A DNA stretch of 62,821 nucleotides, from assembly GCF_000718775.1 (NCBI RefSeq), contig NZ_JOCB01000042.1, positions 1 to 62,821 on the forward strand, in the 5' to 3' direction. Shown here in pieces: positions 1 to 7,459 of this stretch (its first letter is position 1; every line of letters begins with the position of its first letter). Source of the stretch: Streptomyces sp. NRRL S-31 (GTDB taxonomy: Bacteria; Actinomycetota; Actinomycetes; Streptomycetales; Streptomycetaceae). The translations under genes and the position numbers were made by a program. The notes under the pieces are model-generated. The model saw only the letters and a list, made by a program, of their open reading frames with translations. It was not told the origin of the DNA and made no database searches.

Positions 1-145
1 CCCCGGGCTGCCGGTGGAACTGGCCGCCGGCCCGGGGGGCGTCGTCGACCAGGACCACCCGGACGCCCCGCGCGGCGGCCGCCAGCGCCGCGGCGAGCCC
101 GGCGGGGCCCGCCCCGACGACGGCGAGACACGGTCGCTCACTCAT
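1..145 (-). CDS. FAD/NAD(P)-binding oxidoreductase subunit, N-terminus only
   Basis: Only the first 48 codons are in the window; the gene continues past the left edge. The start reads MSERPCLAVVGAGPAGLAAA, with a Rossmann FAD-binding GxGxxG motif (GAGPAG) followed by a second acidic strand (VVLVDD) and AGGQFHR, a sequence typical of the alpha subunit of HcnB / opine oxidase / D-hydroxyproline dehydrogenase complexes. Its ATG overlaps the stop of the upstream [2Fe-2S] gene by 8 bp, so the two are translationally coupled. It probably forms a heteromeric amine dehydrogenase with the next two proteins. The substrate cannot be told from this fragment. Confidence 0.85.
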   Translation of the reverse strand, partial: MSERPCLAVVGAGPAGLAAALAAAARGVRVVLVDDAPRAGGQFHRQPG

Positions 146-440
146 CGTCCAGGCCCGTCCCCCGCTGGGTGCGGATCACATCGCCCGGCCGTACCGGGAC
201 TAGACAGGCCCGTTGGTTCGGACGGCCGTTGACGGTCACCAGGCAGTCGAAGCACACGCCGATCCCGCAGAACACCCCGCGCGGCCGGCCGGTCCGCCGG
301 GTGCCGCGCCAGGCCGTCACGCCCGCCGCCCACAGTGCCGCCGCCACCGTCCGGCCCGGCAGCGCCTCCAGCGGCCGGCCGTCGAAGGTGACGGTGAAGG
401 CGGGGCCCGGCCGGGCCCGGTCCGGTCTCATCGGACGCAT
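138..440 (-). CDS. (2Fe-2S)-binding small subunit (HcnA / hydroxyproline dehydrogenase gamma type)
   Basis: A 100-residue protein built around a plant-type ferredoxin Cys cluster: CGIGVCFDC (residues about 58-66) and a fourth Cys (QRACLV). This spacing and length match the small electron-transfer subunit of HcnABC, opine oxidase and D-hydroxyproline dehydrogenase complexes. Its start lies 13 bp inside the preceding DAO-type gene and its end overlaps the next FAD gene, so the three form one tightly coupled operon. A second Met three codons in could also serve as start. Its role would be to shuttle electrons between the two flavoprotein subunits. The complex type is inferred from gene order, since 2Fe-2S domains alone are not specific. 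Confidence 0.88.
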   Translation of the reverse strand: MRPMRPDRARPGPAFTVTFDGRPLEALPGRTVAAALWAAGVTAWRGTRRTGRPRGVFCGIGVCFDCLVTVNGRPNQRACLVPVRPGDVIRTQRGTGLDDE

Positions 441-1597
441 GCGCTCCCGCCTCCCTCGGTGTCGAACCGCTCCGGCCGGAACGGCGTGGTGTCCAGTCCG
501 GGAGCCTCCCCGGTGAGCGCCCGCGCGATCAGCAGGCCGGTGCCGGGGGCGAGCCCGATGCCCGCGCCCTCGTGCCCGCAGGCGTGGAACAGCCCGGGCG
601 CCCGCGGATCGGGGCCGATCGCCGGCAGGTGGTCGGGCAGGTACGGCCGGAAGCCGGCGTACGCGCGCAGCGCCCGGACCCGCTCCAGGAACGGGAACAG
701 CCCGATCGCCCCGGTGGCCAGCGCCCGCACCGCGCGCAGCGACAGCGACCGGTCGAACCCCACCCGTTCCCGGGTGGCGCCGATCAGCACCGGCCCGGCG
801 GCCGTGCCCTCCACGACCGGCGAGGAGCGCAGCCCGGCCGTGTCGCTGGCCACGTCGGCCACGTAGTCGGCCGCGTAGACCTTGTGCCGGACCAGCCGCG
901 GCAGCGGCTCGGTGACCAGCACGAAGCCGCGGCGCGGCAGCACCGGCAGCCGGACCCCGGCGAGCGCGGCCAGGTCACCGCCCCAGGTGCCGGCCGCGTT
1001 CACCACCGCGGGCGCGTGCAGGTCGCCCCGGTCGGTGCGGACGCCGTACACCGTGCCGTCGGCCGCGCGCAGCACGCCGGTCACGGTGTGGCTGGTGCGC
1101 AGCCGGGCGCCGGAGGCGCGGAGCAGCCGGGCGGCGGCGAGCGCGGGCATGACCTGGGCGTCCTGCGGATAGTGCACCCCGCCCGCCATGCCGGGTGCCA
1201 AGTGCGGCTCCATCGCGGCGAGTTCGCCGCCGTCGACCGGTACGGCCGTGACGCCCGCGGCCCGTTGGCGCGCGGCGAGGTCCCGCAGCGCGGCCAGGGT
1301 GCCGGGCGCCTGGGCGACGACGAGGCCGCCCTTGGGCTCGTACTCGATCGCGCTGCCCGCCTCCTCGGCCAGCCCGGCCCACAACCGGGCCGAGAACAGG
1401 GCGAGTTCCAGCTCCGGGCCCGGTTCCTTGTCGGAGACGAGCAGGTTGCCCTCGCCCGCCCCGGTGGTGCCGCCGGCCACCGCGCCCCGGTCCACCACCG
1501 TTACCCCGAGTCCGGCCCGGGCGGCGTACAGCGCGCAGGCCGCGCCCACCATCCCGGCGCCGACGACCACGACGTCGCAGGTCAGTAGCTTCGCCAC
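428..1597 (-). CDS. FAD-dependent amino acid oxidase/dehydrogenase (DAO family, HcnC/LhpB type)
   Basis: A 389-residue flavoprotein, first gene of the minus-strand operon. The N-terminus has a dinucleotide-binding fold (VVVVGAGMVGAACALYAARAG, residues about 9-29) and the DAO-family sequence TTGAGEGNLLVSDK. The C-terminus has the FAD-contacting HACGHEGAGIGLAPGTG stretch typical of glycine/D-proline/sarcosine-type oxidases. It starts with GTG, with CATAGT about 10 nt upstream on the minus strand, so the mRNA may be nearly leaderless. With the [2Fe-2S] and second FAD subunits it resembles HcnABC or the D-hydroxyproline/opine dehydrogenase complexes; which amine it oxidises is open. It is divergent from the sulfur island on its right. 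Confidence 0.9.
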   Translation of the reverse strand: MAKLLTCDVVVVGAGMVGAACALYAARAGLGVTVVDRGAVAGGTTGAGEGNLLVSDKEPGPELELALFSARLWAGLAEEAGSAIEYEPKGGLVVAQAPGTLAALRDLAARQRAAGVTAVPVDGGELAAMEPHLAPGMAGGVHYPQDAQVMPALAAARLLRASGARLRTSHTVTGVLRAADGTVYGVRTDRGDLHAPAVVNAAGTWGGDLAALAGVRLPVLPRRGFVLVTEPLPRLVRHKVYAADYVADVASDTAGLRSSPVVEGTAAGPVLIGATRERVGFDRSLSLRAVRALATGAIGLFPFLERVRALRAYAGFRPYLPDHLPAIGPDPRAPGLFHACGHEGAGIGLAPGTGLLIARALTGEAPGLDTTPFRPERFDTEGGGSACVR

Positions 1598-1661
1598 GGC
1601 AGTACTATGTCACATGTTCCCGTTGCTGAGGAGACCCCGAATCCCAGGCGTGGACGCCCCC

Positions 1662-1690
1662 TTGACGTCGTACGGAGCCCGATCGACACT
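1662..1690 (+). promoter_or_regulatory. candidate promoter of the leader-peptide/GST transcript
   Basis: TTGACG (1662-1667), a 17-nt spacer and GACACT (1685-1690) lie 37 nt before the first leader ORF. The -35 element is good and the -10 is weak. It is the only promoter-like pair I see between the divergent oxidase operon and the leader. Confidence 0.4.
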
Positions 1691-1726
1691 CCAGGGAGAG
1701 GAATCCTAGTGAACGGGTAGGGAATC

Positions 1727-1849
1727 ATGACGCGCCTCGAGACGGAGCCCGGCCGTACGGACCGGACCCCGCCCCGCGCGCCCCTGCTCACCTCCCGCCG
1801 CCACATCGACCTCCAGCGCGTCTGCAGCGCCATCGGCGGCCATCGCTAG
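1727..1849 (+). CDS. cysteine-type leader peptide 1 (40 aa)
   Basis: A short ORF, ATG to TAG, whose C-terminal part reads SRRHIDLQRVCSAIGGHR. This is the recognisable RxHIDLQRV signature of the putative leader peptides found upstream of sulfur-metabolism genes in Streptomyces. Its Cys codon sits right after the QRV core instead of near the very end as in leader 3 here. A GGTAGGG lies just upstream of the ATG. The 125 nt between its stop and the next gene are strikingly C-rich and G-poor. In mycobacteria, short cysteine-containing ORFs act as cysteine-responsive attenuators; I infer the same kind of role here, controlling the following GST-like gene. Confidence 0.8.
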   Translation: MTRLETEPGRTDRTPPRAPLLTSRRHIDLQRVCSAIGGHR

Positions 1850-1975
1850 CACCGGGCCCCGCCGCCCGTCCGTCCGCCGCACCGCGCGCCCCCGCGCCCC
1901 TCGCCCGCCGGTCCCTGCCCGTCCGCCGGCGCCCGCGCCGAGACCCGTAGCCACGCCCACGACCCGGGGAGACCC

Positions 1976-2863
1976 ATGTCCATCACTCCGCTCGCCGCCG
2001 TCCCGTCCGTCCACCGCACCGCTCCCGTCTTCCGCGGCCGGATCGGACGGGACGCGCGCAGCGGCCACTACGCCGTGCCGCACCGCTACCGGCTCCACCT
2101 CTCCACCGCCTGCCCCGACGGACTGCGCCTCGCCGTCGGCCACAGCCTGCTCGGCCTGGACACCAGGTGTCCCGTCACCCTGCTGCCGGCCGTCCCGGAC
2201 TGTCCCGGCGGCGGCCATGCGGCGCTGCGCCCGCTGTACGAGGCGAGCGCCCACCACTACACCGGCCCCGCGCTCGCGCCCGTCCTCAGCGACGACTGGT
2301 CCGGACGCATCGTCAGCACCCACACCCCCGACATCCTGCGCGACCTGGACCGCTTCCGGCCGGACGGCGGCGACCGCCTGTACCCCGCCGGCCTGGAGTC
2401 CGTGATCGAGGCGGTCGAGCGGATGTGCGCCGAGGGCATCGAGGAGGCCGCCCAGCGCGCCGGCCGGGCCGGCGTCACGCAGCGGGAGCGGGCCGCCGCG
2501 CTCGACGTCCTGCTGGACACCCTGGGCCGGCTGGAGCGGCGGCTGGACGGCGAGGAGTACCTGGTCGGCGAACGGCTCACCGCCGCCGACATCGAGCTGT
2601 GGGTCTCCCTGGTGCAGCTCGACACCGTGCACCGCTGCCATCTCGACGCCTCCGCCGTGCACCGCGTCGCCGGCCACCGCGCACTCTGGGCCTACGCCCG
2701 CCGGCTGGCCGCCCACCCCGCCTTCGGCCGCCATCTCGACCTCGACGGCATCGCCCGCCGCCACCACGGCCGCTGCCAGGGCCTCGAAGCCGCCGGAGCG
2801 GCGGTCCAGATCCTGGACTGGGCGAGCCACGCCGCGGACGCCCCGGGAGCTTGCCGCAGGTGA
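1976..2863 (+). CDS. glutathionyl-hydroquinone reductase-like (GST xi-class) protein
   Basis: A 295-residue cytoplasmic protein with a GGGGAGA ribosome site before its ATG. The N-terminal thioredoxin-fold part has the sequence LSTACPDGLRLAV, aligning with the ACPWAHR active-site segment of glutathionyl-hydroquinone reductases; the catalytic Cys is kept but W-A-H is not. The middle (PVLSDDWSGRIVSTHTPDI) and the all-helical C-terminus (YLVGERLTAADIELWVSLVQLD) match that family's conserved blocks. Actinobacteria use mycothiol instead of glutathione, so the thiol cofactor is unknown. Family members reduce S-thiolated quinols or related thiol adducts. It sits behind a cysteine-type leader peptide and before the SAM riboswitch, which suggests a role in handling thiol conjugates as a sulfur source or in detoxification. 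Confidence 0.8.
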   Translation: MSITPLAAVPSVHRTAPVFRGRIGRDARSGHYAVPHRYRLHLSTACPDGLRLAVGHSLLGLDTRCPVTLLPAVPDCPGGGHAALRPLYEASAHHYTGPALAPVLSDDWSGRIVSTHTPDILRDLDRFRPDGGDRLYPAGLESVIEAVERMCAEGIEEAAQRAGRAGVTQRERAAALDVLLDTLGRLERRLDGEEYLVGERLTAADIELWVSLVQLDTVHRCHLDASAVHRVAGHRALWAYARRLAAHPAFGRHLDLDGIARRHHGRCQGLEAAGAAVQILDWASHAADAPGACRR

Positions 2864-2898
2864 GAGCGGTCCGCCCCCGTCCACTGTGCGGACGGGCG

Positions 2899-2928
2899 TT
2901 GACATTCGAACGGGCAACTGCCTTACTT
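2899..2928 (+). promoter_or_regulatory. promoter of the riboswitch/ABC transporter transcript
   Basis: A consensus -35 TTGACA (2899-2904) is followed after 18 nt by TTACTT (2923-2928). The expected transcription start at about 2935 falls immediately before the first paired element of the SAM-IV riboswitch, which supports both calls. Confidence 0.65.
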
Positions 2929-2937
2929 ACGCCTCAA

Positions 2938-3066
2938 GAACGGTCATGAGCGTCAGCACCAAGCCCTGGCTGGCTGACCGGCAACCCTCGCACCGCGGTG
3001 GGGTGCCCCAGGTGACGACCGGACCGGACGACGTTTTCGGTAAGCGCGCGGCCCCCCGGGGCCCGG
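2938..3066 (+). promoter_or_regulatory. SAM-IV riboswitch
   Basis: The segment starting GGTCATGAGCGTCAGC (2942) and containing GGCTGGCTGACCGGCAACCC, then GCGGTGGGGTGCCCCAGGTGACGACC ending near 3020, matches the actinobacterial SAM-IV aptamer: an outer GGTC/GACC stem, the conserved CCGGCAACCC junction and the GGTGGGGTGCC stem. The following 45 nt (to about 3066) include a GGCCCC/GGGGCC hairpin that could be the 3' pseudoknot part or the expression platform. SAM-IV riboswitches bind S-adenosylmethionine and usually turn off sulfur and methionine genes. This one is directly upstream of a second regulatory element, a Cys leader peptide, and then the ABC transporter. The exact 3' boundary is uncertain. 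Confidence 0.88.
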
Positions 3067-3084
3067 ACAGTGACAGGTGACGCC

Positions 3085-3234
3085 ATGTACGCAGCCTCCC
3101 GGACGGCCGTGAGCCGCCCCCAGGGCTGCGTACCGTCGTACGCCGGTCTCCTCGTCGCCGACCGCGCCGTCGACCTGCTCCGCGTGAACAGCGCACTGTG
3201 TACCGCACCGGGCCCTGCCCGCCGCCGGGGCTGA
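3085..3234 (+). CDS. cysteine-type leader peptide 2 (49 aa)
   Basis: A short ORF with a good AGGTGA ribosome site 5 nt before its ATG, beginning 19 nt after the riboswitch. The core reads RAVDLLRVNSALCTAPG, the VDLLRVxSALC variant of the Streptomyces sulfur leader-peptide family, with Cys40 in the usual place and a further Cys15. About 170 nt of very C-rich, G-poor sequence separates its stop from the permease start. This would suit Rho-dependent or ribosome-stalling attenuation in response to charged tRNA-Cys. That mechanism is inferred; the motif is seen. Confidence 0.75.
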   Translation: MYAASRTAVSRPQGCVPSYAGLLVADRAVDLLRVNSALCTAPGPARRRG

Positions 3235-3405
3235 CCTCTCCTCCCAGCCCCCGCGTTCCGCCGCACACCCCCTCGCCCGGTGTGCCGTTGTCCGCCCAGT
3301 CCCCGGTCTCCGCGCCAGCCCGTGCGCCGCCCCGTGCCCCCGTGCCGCCGCGGCCCACCGCGCTTCGACGCGGCCCCGGGGTGTCCGACTCCGCCGGAGC
3401 CCCTC

Positions 3406-4389
3406 ATGAGTGAACCCCCAGGCGCCGCCGTCTCCCTCGCCGAGGCGCCGATACCCACCGAGACACCGCCGAAAGAGCTGTCCGCGCAGCGCGTCCAGCC
3501 GCTGCGCCGGCCCGGCCGGTGGATCGTCACCGCCGTCGTCCTCGTGCTCGTCGCGCAGATCCTGCACGGACTGGTCACGAACCCCTTCTACCAGTGGGAC
3601 CGCTTCCGCTACTGGTTCCTGCGCCCCACCGTCCTCGACGGCCTGCTCGTCACCCTCGAAGTCACCGCGCTCAGCGCCCTGCTGGGGCTCCTCGGCGGCA
3701 TCCTGCTCGCGCTCGGCCGGCTCTCCGGGAGCCCGGTGCTGCGCGCGGTCAGCTGGACGTACACCTGGCTGTTCCGCTCCGTCCCGCTGATCGTCGTACT
3801 GATCTTCCTCTACAACTTCAGCGCCCTCTACAAGACGTTGAGCCTCGGTGTGCCCTTCGGACCGGCCTTCGTCACCTTCGACGAGTCGAAGCTGGCCACC
3901 GACATGGCGATCGCCGTCATCGGCCTCAGCCTCAACGAAGCGGCGTACGCGGCCGAGGTGGTCCGCGGCGGCATCCTCTCCGTCGACCAGGGACAGCACG
4001 AGGCCGCCGCCGCGCTCGGCCTGCCCAAGGGTTACCAGTTCCGCAGGATCGTCCTCCCGCAGGCGTTCCGGTCCATCACCCCGAACTACGTCAACCAGCT
4101 GATCGGCCTGATCAAGAGCACCTCCCTGGTGTTCTACGTGTCGCTGCTCGACCTGTTCGGCTCGGTGCAGTCGATGGGCAGCACCTACCCCGGTGACATC
4201 GTCCCGCTGCTGGTGGTCGCCACCGTCTGGTACCTGATCCTGACCAGCGCCGTCTCCGTCGTCCAGTTCTACGTCGAGCGGTACTTCGCCCGGGGTGCCA
4301 CGCGCACCCTGCCGCCGACCCCGTTGCGAAGAGCCCTGACCGGCCTCGCCGACCTCAGGGCCCGGCTGCGCAGGGAGGCCGCCGTATGA
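3406..4389 (+). CDS. amino acid ABC transporter permease (sulfur amino acid, inferred)
   Basis: A 327-residue inner-membrane permease of the polar amino acid family (HisMQ/GlnP/TcyL type). A hydrophilic N-terminal stretch of about 40 residues precedes the first membrane segment (WIVTAVVLVLVAQIL). The EAA loop is clear in NEAAYAAEVVRGGILSVDQG followed by QHEAAAALGLP, which docks the ATPase. The start at 3406 is chosen because GGAG lies 7 nt upstream; an earlier in-frame start at 3280 would sit in the C-rich leader region. It overlaps the ATPase gene by 4 bp. Substrate assignment rests on the SAM-IV riboswitch, leader peptide and neighbouring monooxygenases. Compare the Bacillus tcyL/yxeN genes of sulfur-amino-acid uptake operons. 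Confidence 0.9.
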   Translation: MSEPPGAAVSLAEAPIPTETPPKELSAQRVQPLRRPGRWIVTAVVLVLVAQILHGLVTNPFYQWDRFRYWFLRPTVLDGLLVTLEVTALSALLGLLGGILLALGRLSGSPVLRAVSWTYTWLFRSVPLIVVLIFLYNFSALYKTLSLGVPFGPAFVTFDESKLATDMAIAVIGLSLNEAAYAAEVVRGGILSVDQGQHEAAAALGLPKGYQFRRIVLPQAFRSITPNYVNQLIGLIKSTSLVFYVSLLDLFGSVQSMGSTYPGDIVPLLVVATVWYLILTSAVSVVQFYVERYFARGATRTLPPTPLRRALTGLADLRARLRREAAV

Positions 4390-5177
4390 CCACCGCACCG
4401 CCCCTGGAGCCGACCACCCCCGTCGCGCTCGAAGTGCACGACGTCCACAAGTGGTACGGCGCCCACCGCGTGCTCGACGGCATCGACCTGACCGTCCGCC
4501 CCGGCGAGGTCACGGTGGTCCTCGGACCCTCCGGCTCCGGCAAGTCGACGCTGCTCAGGGTGATCAACCACCTGGAGAAGCCGGAGATCGGACACGTCAG
4601 CGTGGGCGGCGAGCTGATCGGCGTGAAGCGGCACGGCAACCGGCTCAAGGAGCTGAGCGAGCGCGCCATCCTCGCCCAGCGCGGCCGGATCGGCTTCGTC
4701 TTCCAGAACTTCAACCTCTTCCCGCACCTGACCGTCCTGGACAACGTCGCCGCCGCCCCCGTCGCCACCGGCAGGCTGACCAGGCCCGCGGCCCGGGAAC
4801 TCGCCCGCGAACTCCTCGGACGCGTCGGCCTCGGAGACCGGACCGACGCCTACCCGCGGCAGTTGTCCGGCGGCCAGCAGCAGCGCGTCGCCATCGCCCG
4901 TGCCCTCGCCCTGCGGCCCGGGATCATCCTCTTCGACGAGCCGACCTCGGCGCTCGACCCCGAACTCGTCGGCGAGGTGCTCGCCGTCATCAAGGACCTG
5001 GCGACCAGCGGCACCACCCTGCTCATCGTCACCCACGAGATCGGCTTCGCCCGCGAGGTCGCCGACCGGATCGTCTTCATCGACGGTGGCCGGATCGTCG
5101 AACAGGGCCCGCCCGCACAGGTGTTGGACAACCCCCGGCACGAACGGACCCGGGACTTCCTCAAGCGGGTCCTCTGA
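4386..5177 (+). CDS. amino acid ABC transporter ATP-binding protein
   Basis: A 263-residue ATPase of the polar amino acid class. Walker A is GPSGSGKST (residues about 49-57), the Q-loop is FVFQNFNLFPHLTVLDN, the signature is LSGGQQQRVAIARAL, Walker B is IILFDEPTSALDPE and the H-loop is IVTHE. It overlaps the permease stop as ATGA, so the two are translationally coupled. It is expected on the cytoplasmic face, driving import with the permease. Closest role models are GlnQ/HisP and the TcyN/YxeO ATPases of cystine and S-substituted cysteine uptake. Confidence 0.95.
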   Translation: MTTAPPLEPTTPVALEVHDVHKWYGAHRVLDGIDLTVRPGEVTVVLGPSGSGKSTLLRVINHLEKPEIGHVSVGGELIGVKRHGNRLKELSERAILAQRGRIGFVFQNFNLFPHLTVLDNVAAAPVATGRLTRPAARELARELLGRVGLGDRTDAYPRQLSGGQQQRVAIARALALRPGIILFDEPTSALDPELVGEVLAVIKDLATSGTTLLIVTHEIGFAREVADRIVFIDGGRIVEQGPPAQVLDNPRHERTRDFLKRVL

Positions 5178-5298
5178 CCCGCCCGCCGCTCCGTCGCGCG
5201 GGGTCCCCCGGCCGCACGCGCTTCCCCGACACCACCGCTCCTTCGTCACCACCGACTTCACCACAGCTTCCCGCCACCACCGAACGACAAGGACAGCC

Positions 5299-6318
5299 AT
5301 GCCCAGCCAGTTCTCCCGACGCAGACTGATACGCGGCCTCACCGCGGCGACCGCGACCCTCTCCCTCGCCGGCGGGCTCGCCGCGTGCGGGGGAGACAGC
5401 GACGCCGCCACCACCACCGGTTCGGCCGGCACGGTGACCGTGGGGCAGGTGTCCAACGGAGCGGCCCAGGAGACCGCGCTGAAGGTCTCCGAGGTGAAGT
5501 CGATCAGCGCCGAACTGCCCGCCGCCATCCGCAAGAGCGGCAAGCTCGTCATCGGCGTCGGGGCCCTGCCCTCGGGCTCCGCGCCGCTCAACTTCGTCGG
5601 CAGCGACCAGAAGACCCTCACCGGCTCCGAACCCGACCTCGGCCGCCTGGTGGCCGCGGTGCTCGGCCTCAAGCCCGAACTGCGGAACTCCACCTGGGAG
5701 AACCTCTTCGTCGGCATCGACAGCGGCAAGGTCGACGTGGCCTTCTCCAACGTCACCGACACCGAGGAGCGCAAGAAGAAGTACGAGTTCGCCTCCTACC
5801 GCCAGGACAACCTGGCCTTCGAGGTGCTGAAGAAGAGCACCTGGAACTTCGACGGCGACTACCGCAACCTCGCCGGCAAGACGGTCACCGTGGGCGCCGG
5901 CACCAACCAGGAGAAGATCCTCCTGGAGTGGAAGGCGAAGCTGGCCAAGGAGGGCAAGCAGCTCACGATCAAGTACTTCCCGGACCAGAACGCCATCAAC
6001 CTGGCGCTGCGCAGCGGGAAGGTCGACGCCTTCCTCGGGCCCAACCCCGCCGTCGCCTACCGCGCCCGGCAGACCGCGAAGACGCCCGACCCGACCCGCA
6101 ACGCGGGCACCTTCTCCGGCGCCGGGGAGACGGTGCAGGGCCTGATCGCCGCCACCGCCAAGAAGGACAGCGGACTGGCCAAGCCGCTCGCCGACGCCCT
6201 CAACCACCTCATCGAGAACGGGCAGTACGCCAAGTGGCTCGCCGCCTACAACCTGTCCAACGAGGCCGTGGCGAAGTCGGAGGTCAACCCGCCCGGACTG
6301 CCGCTGGACAACTCCTGA
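5299..6318 (+). CDS. amino acid ABC transporter substrate-binding lipoprotein
   Basis: A 339-residue family 3 solute-binding protein. The N-terminus has a twin-arginine-like stretch (SRRRLIRGL), a hydrophobic core and the lipobox LAAC (Cys about 34), so it should be lipid-anchored outside the membrane. Conserved family 3 blocks are visible: KLVIGVGALPSGSAPLNF at the mature start, SEPDLGRLVAAVLGL, and WENLFVGIDSGKVDVAFSN. The longer open frame to the left overlaps the ATPase and is not used. It completes the importer whose permease and ATPase lie just upstream. The ligand is probably a sulfur-containing amino acid by context; the sequence itself does not identify it. Confidence 0.92.
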   Translation: MPSQFSRRRLIRGLTAATATLSLAGGLAACGGDSDAATTTGSAGTVTVGQVSNGAAQETALKVSEVKSISAELPAAIRKSGKLVIGVGALPSGSAPLNFVGSDQKTLTGSEPDLGRLVAAVLGLKPELRNSTWENLFVGIDSGKVDVAFSNVTDTEERKKKYEFASYRQDNLAFEVLKKSTWNFDGDYRNLAGKTVTVGAGTNQEKILLEWKAKLAKEGKQLTIKYFPDQNAINLALRSGKVDAFLGPNPAVAYRARQTAKTPDPTRNAGTFSGAGETVQGLIAATAKKDSGLAKPLADALNHLIENGQYAKWLAAYNLSNEAVAKSEVNPPGLPLDNS

Positions 6319-6371
6319 CCGCCTCCCCGCCCCCGCCCGCCCGGCCGAGCCGAGAGAGGACTCCGTCCGTC

Positions 6372-7202
6372 ATGGCACACCCCACCGCCGCCCAGGCGGG
6401 CGGAGTTCCGCTCCTCCTGCCCAGGGCCCCGTTCCCGCCCGGCGCGCCCGCACTCGACAACGCCGTCTGGGCCGCCCTCACCGGCCCGCACGCACACCTC
6501 GCCGAACGCGTGGGCCGCGCGGCCCGCTACCGGGCGGAGACCTACGACTTCGCCGCCGTGGCGGACCCGGCGGACCCCGCGGCCTGGGCCGACCTGCACA
6601 CGCTGCTCGGGCCCGCGGCCCACGCGCGGGTCAAGCCCGTCGAGCGGGTGCCCGAGGGCTGGACGGTCCTCGGCGGCGGCGAGGGCGTCCAGCTCGTCGA
6701 CACCGCGCTGCGCGCCGAGCCGGCGCCGGAGGCGGTACGCCTGGGGCCCGACGACGTCCCGGAGATCCTCGGCCTGGTCGCCCGCACCCGGCCCGGCCCG
6801 TTCCTGAGGCGGACCGTGGAGATGGGCACCTACCTGGGCATCCGGCACCGGGGCAGGCTCGTCGCCATGGCGGGCGAGCGGCTGCGGCTGCCCGGCTGGA
6901 CCGAGATCAGCGCCGTCTGCACCGACCCCGCCCACCGCGGCCGGGGACTGGCGACCCGGCTGGTGCGCGCGGTCGCCGCGGGCATCCGGGAGCGCGGGGA
7001 CACACCGTTCCTGCACGTCGCCGCCGACAACGCGCCCGCGATCCGGCTGTACGAGGCGATCGGGTTCACATCGCGCCGCCGCTCCCCGTTCGTCCGACTC
7101 CGCAGCCCGGGAACATCCGGCGCCGGCCGGGCGTTGGACGTCATGACGAGATCCACCCGGCGGGCGCCGACCCGGCCCGCCGCGCCCAACGGAGCGAGGT
7201 GA
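6372..7202 (+). CDS. GNAT family N-acetyltransferase (FR47-like C-terminal domain)
   Basis: A 276-residue protein with the GNAT acetyl-CoA core in its C-terminal half. ISAVCTDPAHRGRGLATRLVRAV holds motif A (RGRGLA) and FLHVAADNAPAIRLYEAIGF holds motif B. AGAGAGGA lies 11 nt before the ATG, 53 bp after the solute-binding gene. In Bacillus yxe and ytm sulfur operons, a GNAT enzyme N-acetylates S-(2-succino)cysteine or S-methylcysteine-type substrates before an FMN monooxygenase breaks the C-S bond, and those operons also carry the same importer class. I infer a parallel role here. No matching N-deacetylase is visible in the island. Confidence 0.85.
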   Translation: MAHPTAAQAGGVPLLLPRAPFPPGAPALDNAVWAALTGPHAHLAERVGRAARYRAETYDFAAVADPADPAAWADLHTLLGPAAHARVKPVERVPEGWTVLGGGEGVQLVDTALRAEPAPEAVRLGPDDVPEILGLVARTRPGPFLRRTVEMGTYLGIRHRGRLVAMAGERLRLPGWTEISAVCTDPAHRGRGLATRLVRAVAAGIRERGDTPFLHVAADNAPAIRLYEAIGFTSRRRSPFVRLRSPGTSGAGRALDVMTRSTRRAPTRPAAPNGAR

Positions 7203-7207
7203 CGGCC

Positions 7208-7330
7208 GTGACCCGAGTGCCGCCGCCGTCACGCCCGCCGCGCGCCCCGCATCCCTACCGCTCCGTCCGGCTGCACTCCCGGCCGCACATAGACCTCCAG
7301 CGCGTGTCCGCCGCGCTCTGTCGCCACTGA
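7208..7330 (+). CDS. cysteine-type leader peptide 3 (40 aa)
   Basis: A short GTG-initiated ORF with GGAGCGAGG six nt upstream. An alternative GTG at 7199 overlaps the acetyltransferase stop. Its end reads HSRPHIDLQRVSAALCRH, an almost perfect match to the Streptomyces sulfur leader-peptide motif, with Cys in the canonical position three residues from the end. It lies inside the gene run, between the acetyltransferase and the first monooxygenase, followed by about 130 nt of C-rich sequence. It may therefore give the downstream monooxygenase genes their own cysteine control, independent of the riboswitch. Confidence 0.85.
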   Translation: MTRVPPPSRPPRAPHPYRSVRLHSRPHIDLQRVSAALCRH

Positions 7331-7459
7331 CGCACGCCCGGCCTCCGGCCCGGCTCCTCCCCTCCCGCGCGCTCGCCCGGTCCCGCGCCGCCCACCCCGG
7401 CCGGCCCCTGCCCGCGAGCCGGCGCCGCCTCTCGTACGGACGTCAAGGAAGGCACCGAC

